Of a DNA stretch of 64,000 nt, positions 58,199 through 64,000 are shown in pieces. Under the pieces are notes generated by a model, which was given only the letters and a program-made list of their open reading frames with translations, made no database searches and was not told the DNA's origin. The stretch's first letter is position 1. Each line of letters begins with the position of its first letter. The stretch comes from Setophaga petechia (taxonomy: Eukaryota > Chordata > Aves > Passeriformes > Parulidae): the NCBI GenBank assembly GCA_024362935.1, contig JANCRA010000033.1, forward strand, positions 9,645,714 through 9,709,713, in the 5' to 3' direction. The translations under genes and the position numbers were made by a program.

Positions 58199-61100
58199 CT
58201 GAGGCACAGGGGAGCAGAGGTGTCAGTGAGTGACACATGAACCCCAGCTGCCCTCACCCGCAGTACAAAGCCAGACACAGAGCAGCAGTCACCCACGGGC
58301 AAAGCAGCAGGCAGTCTCCACTTACCAAAATCTCAGGGAAAACAAACATGCTGTGGGCTAAAAGAGTTAACTGTACACTCACCTTGTCTAATTTTAAATG
58401 AGCTGCCTGAATTCGACAAGTGCATGCAACCAATCAAACTCAAGACACATATGAGTTATAGACCATCAAGTGTGTACATTTTCTTTTTAAAAATGGCACA
58501 TCTAAGCTCATTGCAAAATCATGTGCTGTGAAAATAAAGCCTTTCTAAGGCTCCTAAGGAAAAATCTTACAAAATCTATATTCCAATGAAGAATAAAACA
58601 CAGACACGACCTTGCATTCTAGTTCTGACCTACTTCATTTTGCTGATTATCAAACATCAGCAAACAGCCCCATTCTCACAAAGGCATTTCCTCTGTGCAC
58701 AATGCAGCATCAGCATGCAAGTGCACAAGTCACCTACCCTGCCTGGGCATGCTGTAGAGAGTTTGTGCAGAGACTGTGCCAGATGGATTCTAGGGTTGTT
58801 CACCATTTGACCTACAGGATCGTGTTCTTTCTTCCCAGCAAAGGCCAGCTGGGAGAATGCAGTCTGATAGCCTGGAGTATCTTCTATGTCAATGAAGTGT
58901 TCCTCGTCAGGGATCGTGTCATCCTCAGGCAGCTCAAAGAGGCCAATGAGGGCCTGCAGCAAAGGAATCCTGGGAGCAAAGAGGGGAGTGCTTAGAATGT
59001 GTTAGGACAGGCTCAAGTTATTTGGAACCCTTTATAATTTAGCCTTTGCAGGTACTTGATTGGCTACTGAAATTGTAAATGCCCAAGGTGTGCTGGACCA
59101 GAAGAACTGTGGGTCTGAATATTTTACAGGCATAATGTGGGTACTCCTATCAACAGCATGAGCAATGTATGTATTTATCAGCTCAAACTGTCATGAAACA
59201 TACCTGAAAAGAGCAATGATTTTCCAGATCACAACTTTCCTCTAAGCATATTAAAAACAAAGTTCTAGTTCGGGGATCTAGTCTGGGATCCAGTGATTGT
59301 CATCAAATTCAAACTACCAGGCATGCTGGACTGCTGCACTGCTTGACAATCAAACTTCCCTGCTGGCTTTCCCCAGAATTCCACTCTCAAGCTAAGATCT
59401 TACAGTTTCTCTGCCAGGGTATAAATATGCTCAGGTCCCCTGACTAGAAGAGCTGTAAGTCAACACTGGGCCTAGCTTTTCAGAAAGAATACAAGCTGGA
59501 GGAAAGCAGTGTATTTCCCTAAATGCAGGTCCAGCTAGCCAAATCTGTGCTATCTCCATCAAAAACATCTCAAACCAGCTCTGTCATCCTCTCTGAAAAT
59601 ACAGTTTCATTTGCTGAGAAACAGAAGCAGGATGAAAGGCCTAAAACAGCCTTGTGGGTCTGAGGAGATCACCAAGGAGTTTCCTACAAGGATGTATTTT
59701 GGTCTGAGCTCCCATTTTCAGTAACTCCAACAGCCTCCCTAGCACATCCTGAAGAAGTGTGGTACCTACCACAGTTTGGTGTACTCTGTGTCCATCATGG
59801 GAGGACATTCTGTTAATATTTTTGTAATGCCAACAGCACAGATTTTCTTTTCAACTTGTCCAGACACTTTCTGGATTTCAGGAATTATAATTTTCTCCAA
59901 CACCATTCCAAACATCCTATGGTGTCATTGAGAGAAAAAGTATTAGAAAGCCTCATCAGCCTTATGGTGACAAAAGAGAATCAGAAACAACATGATCACT
60001 AGGGAATAGAAACAACCAGATAATTTGTTAAGATGCTGCCCTGTTGCAGTAGACATTTGCACATATAAACTTTTTCACAAATGATAACAACTAAAAACAT
60101 CAATCTTTTCTTTTTATAACCTTCTTAAATTAGTAACTTCACTGAACTACCAGTGAGGAACTGTGGTCAGAAATTCAGAAAAAAGACGACTTTCTAGACA
60201 AATAAATGAACCACATTAAGAGAAACATTTGGCCACTCAAATTAGTGATAAATGTAGTCTGATAGTCTAGCTAAACAGACAACTCTTTCTTACTTCAAGA
60301 GACAAAAATAACACAGCCGTATTAAATATAACCCAAACAAACAAAACATACTAACTTTGGCTGTATGCTGTCAAATATTTCTTGCAGAGCTAATGCCCCA
60401 TATCTTACACAATACAAGTTAATGAAGACAAGGAAACCTGTAACAAGAAAAAAGACAAAGTAAAACTTAATGTGAAAACAAAAGAATAGTTCTAGAGTCA
60501 GCAGCAAAATACATTCCAGGTTTTTCAAGGGGATAGAAATGGCAGTCTTTATAGGTGTTCAGTTTAAGTGAAGTACGTGAACTTGCTGCCTTGAAATTTG
60601 TGTAAAAACTCAGCTGTTTACATATCACAACACAAAAACAAGGTGGTACAACGAGACAAGAGTTATTCCTTTTTCCCCTTATAGCAGTTATAAAAAGGCG
60701 TTAGAAAAGCCATTTGCAATTTTTTTTTCAGATCAGGAACAAAAGAAACTCTTCCAAAAACTTTACTTTTAGCAGAAAACTTCACACAATGCAGACCCTG
60801 AGGTGAGGTATGAGCCCCTTTGCACAGGGTGCAGTATATTAAAAGCACCACTTCAGCTTTATTTGTGGAAGACCATTATAAGCAAATTTATTGTTCTTGT
60901 TCCTATCAGATGGCATTAACCAGATTTTAAAGGGCTAAGTAATGAACACTGCATAATTTGGGTAGCAATAGCATCATGAAAATAATTTATTAACTATGAC
61001 AATCTTCTTGTGACAGCATGAATAACCAGAATATGTATTGCAATTATCTGTCACAGCTTTGCCAGTTTAGCATAAAACTTTATCAATAAATTTAGTCACA

Positions 61101-63918
61101 CTAAAGCCAAAATGACACAAGCATGGAATATTTCACAGCACTAACACACAACTACAGGTGACTACAGGACGTGTGGGCAGTATTGCTGTGCTGCAGGAGA
61201 GGGAAAGTCTGCTGCTGTTGGTTGGAGACTAAATGGAGACATTTTCAATAATGACACCATACACTAGGAAAGGAAGAGAAATACCCAAGTCTTGTTCATT
61301 ATTTTAATTCCATTCCCTCACTGCCCCATACACCCCTCCTGATAACAAATAATTTGCACAAGTGCCAGGAGTCAGCGCTGTCCCCCCGTGTCTGCAGGAC
61401 ACGACAGGGCACAGCTGCACCTCTGAACTGCTGCTGCCACCACAGCTTCCCACACAGCAAGGAACTTACTTTTGATAAACTTTGTTGTTTTGGAATTTTG
61501 AAGTCTTTGGAATAGCAGAATGAAGATCTGTTTCCTGTACTGGTCAACTGATTCACTGGAAATTTAAAAGGATAGTTATTCAATTCACACTGGGATTTTA
61601 CTAATGTCACTTCACAGAAAACATATATAGAACTGTTCAAATCTATCTGACTGAAAAATGTGATTTTTCAGTTGTTAAAAATCAGCATTTGGCATGTTCA
61701 TACACTTCATAATTAAAGTCTACAGAAGTTAGCTTTAAATGTAATATCAGCTCATACTCACGGAGGCATATGCTCAATGATACTGTTTAGAAGATAGAAC
61801 CCTTGATGATCATTAGCTTTAGAGGCAATCAACTTCTGGAACACACCTAACAATCCAGGCTGCAAGAAAAGCAAATATAAAATCATTAGACCACAACTCT
61901 TCATATGTGACCCTACCAGAAAATTGACCATTACCATTTAAGGCATACACCAAGGCAAAAGCCTTCATAACCTAAGCCAGGATTCAGTTTTTATGGTTCA
62001 GGCCAAGGAAGACACAACTCTGCACAAATGCAGCTGCTTGCTGGAGTTGCTGACAATGTGGATCACCCTGTCTGCAGGCCCAGCAGTGACTGCCCCAGAA
62101 CTCACGATTTTGTCGGCGGCAGCGCTGGCGATGGTGCTGGCGCCCCGCTCCAGGTACGCCTGCAGGAGCCTGACCAGAGGGGGAATGTTTCCTGTCCTTT
62201 CCCAGAGAACTGGCTGGAGCAGATGGGGAAACAATGCCATATAAGATGATGGGATTTCATTTTTATGCATTTCTAGAAGTAGTGACATCACTTGGAACAC
62301 ATAGGGAATGAACTCTGGAAGAGAAATGATGACATTTACAAAGTCAGACAACATGGTCACTGTCAGTTCCCAGAAACCACATATCTATGGATTGAACCCA
62401 CAATTTTGATATTATCACTAAGATTTCAATAAATAAAACTCTGAAGAAACATACCTTCCCAAATGTAATTATTCCAAAAATTAGCAAGCATTGCCTCTAT
62501 ACACTTTCTATTTCCTCTACCCGGTAATGTTCCAGAACATAAAAAACAAACTACTAGAAGAAAGGCAATAGAATTAAGAATAATATTAAGAGGCTTTGGA
62601 GTAGTGATTGCTAGATATTTTAAGAATGCAATTTAAAATAAGTGAATGCTGTTGATGTACCCTACGGAACAATCAAAACACTTTCAGACTGTGAAAATAC
62701 TGTTTCTCCCCTTGAATTTCCTGTGCTACAAAAGGCCTGCCATAAGGTAAATCCCAGAAGCCAACCCCAGTGGAGAGAGCACAGGCACTCAGTGACTGTG
62801 CTTACCTTGCACATCATTCTGCAGGATCTCTGTGAACACCAGGAACAAAGCCTCCTCAAAGCTTCCCACTGCCTCTGGGTTTGCCTTGCACGTTATCCTT
62901 ATCGACAGGCAGATTGACTCAAACATGTAATGGTTAAAGTGAGGCTTGCTGGGATTCTGAAAACAAGTTATAAACAGATAAATCAACCCAAACTTGCAGA
63001 CAAGTCACTTATTTCGCTAAATATATATTTTTCAACTGAGGACAAAATAAAGTAGCATTTTGAAGTAGGGATGCTTGTAACTTATGCATTAATATACATA
63101 AGTTGCTCATGAAATTAATTCCATAAAGAAGAGGGTTTTTTTGTAGCAAGTGTTTTTCAGAAGCTCTATATAAACTACCAAACAGTTAAAATACCACAGA
63201 ACAAAAACCATAAAAAGATTATTTTCCCATCTTTCAAGTGTCCAGTCAATTCCCTATTGAATACTCCTTATAACCTGCATCTCAGTTTAAACTGTACAGA
63301 GTAGTTTTCTAGATAATCAATGAAGGTATTCTAAGGTATTCCCTATTGTCAATGGTTAAGAGTTTGACAAGTCTAAATAAAAAACTAAGAGAATTTTACC
63401 CACCAAAAGCAGAAGGGCAATTTATTTAATTCAATCCCACATTTCAATGCCAATTATTATTAGCTTCAGAAGTTTCATGGGCAAAGAATACAGGAGTTGT
63501 GAGAAAACCAATTATTGTACTGGTGGCCTCTGCACAAGCAAGCATTTATACTACAACAAACTAGCATTACAGAAAGAGCTGTATGCTGCTCTTCATATGC
63601 TGCTTCTAAATTTCAGATGAGAGCAGGAAGAATGATCTGAGAATATGTTCTAAAAGGAAGTCAGTACCTCACTGGAATGCTGTTTCAAATCAGTTGCATC
63701 AGAAAATACTGAACTATTTTGAGTACTCTAACAGAACACCACCAACAGGACGTAAGTCCTCAGCAAGACTGCTCTAAAAGGTAAAAGGTAAAAGGTGACC
63801 CTTTTGCTCTGCTTCTTTACCTTACTGACAGCCAGCAGTTTCTGTGTGAGCTGGGTGATGACAGAAGGGATGTATGGAATTATGGATTCCTGCAGCAGAG
63901 AAAAACTCCTCATGATGG
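58109..63918 (-). CDS. CSE1L: Exportin-2 (CAS), C-terminal part; 5' exons outside window
   Basis: Nine exons joined in frame: 63918-63821, 62956-62806, 62314-62106, 61859-61762, 61555-61470, 60437-60356, 59916-59770, 58969-58738, 58198-58109. They encode about 396 residues, corresponding to roughly 575-971 of the 971-residue human protein. Exportin-2 is a HEAT-repeat karyopherin that binds RanGTP and returns importin-alpha from nucleus to cytoplasm. The segment is the C-terminal HEAT array plus the acidic ELPEDDTIPDEEHFIDIEDT stretch. Similarity to human is nearly residue for residue. All introns are GT-AG, including a GTTAGT donor at 60355. Transcription runs toward STAU1 on the same strand. 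Confidence 0.96.
58738..58969 (-). CDS. CSE1L: CSE1L penultimate exon (acidic region)
   Basis: 232 nt. Encodes IPLLQALIGLFELPEDDTIP, then DEEHFIDIEDTPGYQTAFSQ, LAFAGKKEHDPVGQMVNNPR and IHLAQSLHKLSTACPGR. Identical to human over nearly its whole length. Confidence 0.97.
59770..59916 (-). CDS. CSE1L: CSE1L exon (HEAT repeats)
   Basis: 147 nt. Encodes MFGMVLEKIIIPEIQKVSGQ, VEKKICAVGITKILTECPPM and MDTEYTKLW. Acceptor CACCATAG, donor GTAGGT. Confidence 0.96.
60356..60437 (-). CDS. CSE1L: CSE1L exon
   Basis: 82 nt. Encodes FLVFINLYCVRYGALALQEI then FDSIQPK. The donor is the less common GTTAGT. Confidence 0.95.
61470..61555 (-). CDS. CSE1L: CSE1L exon
   Basis: 86 nt. Encodes ESVDQYRKQIFILLFQRLQN then SKTTKFIK, as in human. 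Acceptor TTTCCAG, donor GTAAGT. Confidence 0.96.
61762..61859 (-). CDS. CSE1L: CSE1L exon
   Basis: 98 nt. Encodes PGLLGVFQKLIASKANDHQG then FYLLNSIIEHMP. Acceptor CTTGCAG, donor GTGAGT. Confidence 0.96.
62106..62314 (-). CDS. CSE1L: CSE1L exon
   Basis: 209 nt. Encodes FIPYVFQVMSLLLEMHKNEI, PSSYMALFPHLLQPVLWERT and GNIPPLVRLLQAYLERGAST, then IASAAADKI. Reading on past the donor (GTGAGT) gives an unrelated open frame that is not coding. Confidence 0.96.
62806..62956 (-). CDS. CSE1L: CSE1L exon
   Basis: 151 nt. Encodes NPSKPHFNHYMFESICLSIR, ITCKANPEAVGSFEEALFLV and FTEILQNDVQ. Acceptor TTTTCAG, donor GTAAGC. Confidence 0.96.
63821..63918 (-). CDS. CSE1L: CSE1L exon, first one visible
   Basis: 98 nt. 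Encodes IMRSFSLLQESIIPYIPSVI then TQLTQKLLAVSK, preceded by the last two bases of an Ala codon. Acceptor TTTGCAG, donor GTAAAG. The rest of the gene continues beyond 64000. Confidence 0.95.
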
Positions 63919-64000
63919 CTGCAAATAAATGGAAAATTTTAGCTTCTGAAGACAAAATACACTGCCACTCAACATATGCCTAAATCCTTTACCTTTTACT

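Overview
This looks like a piece of a bird (amniote vertebrate) chromosome. The evidence is multi-exon genes with GT-AG introns encoding recognisable vertebrate proteins, a short CR1-type retroelement fragment, a decayed MIR-like SINE, two CpG islands and many GC-rich minisatellites. That mixture is typical of a gene-dense avian microchromosome. Every gene I can identify is on the minus strand. There is no bacterial or viral content.

Layout on the + axis. 1-15.9 kb: no gene recognised; four large minisatellites (19, ~10, 29 and 18 bp units). 15.9-17.8 kb: exons of an SBSPON-like secreted protein (somatomedin B + thrombospondin type 1), apparently damaged toward its 3' end, with a 42-bp minisatellite beside its start codon. 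19.1 kb: MIR relic. 20.25 kb: four tandem CTCF-like sites. 22.46-25.2 kb: a five-exon non-coding RNA gene with a C/D-box snoRNA in each of its first three introns. This is the architecture of the ZFAS1/SNORD12 host gene, and its promoter lies in the 24.2-25.6 kb CpG island. 28.8-56.4 kb: the complete STAU1 gene, with 14 coding exons giving a 690-residue protein with five dsRNA-binding domains. Its ~9.7 kb first intron holds two ~1 kb minisatellites, and its promoter is the 55.6-56.8 kb CpG island. 57.67-64 kb: the last nine exons of CSE1L (exportin-2), truncated by the window edge.

Transcription therefore runs right to left: CSE1L, then a 1.2 kb gap, STAU1, then the snoRNA host, then the SBSPON-like gene. 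CSE1L returns importin-alpha to the cytoplasm. STAU1 binds structured RNA for transport, translation and decay. The host gene makes rRNA-modification guides. They share a neighbourhood rather than a pathway. From memory of the human 20q13 map, CSE1L and STAU1 are convergent there and DDX27/ZNFX1 lie beyond STAU1. Here CSE1L and STAU1 are in tandem and neither DDX27 nor ZNFX1 is seen, so a local rearrangement (or an assembly problem at the minisatellites) is likely.

Most long open frames in the window are by-products of GC-rich tandem repeats and are not reported as genes. Exon coordinates were worked out by hand from splice consensus and reading-frame continuity. UTR ends and transcription starts are estimates.
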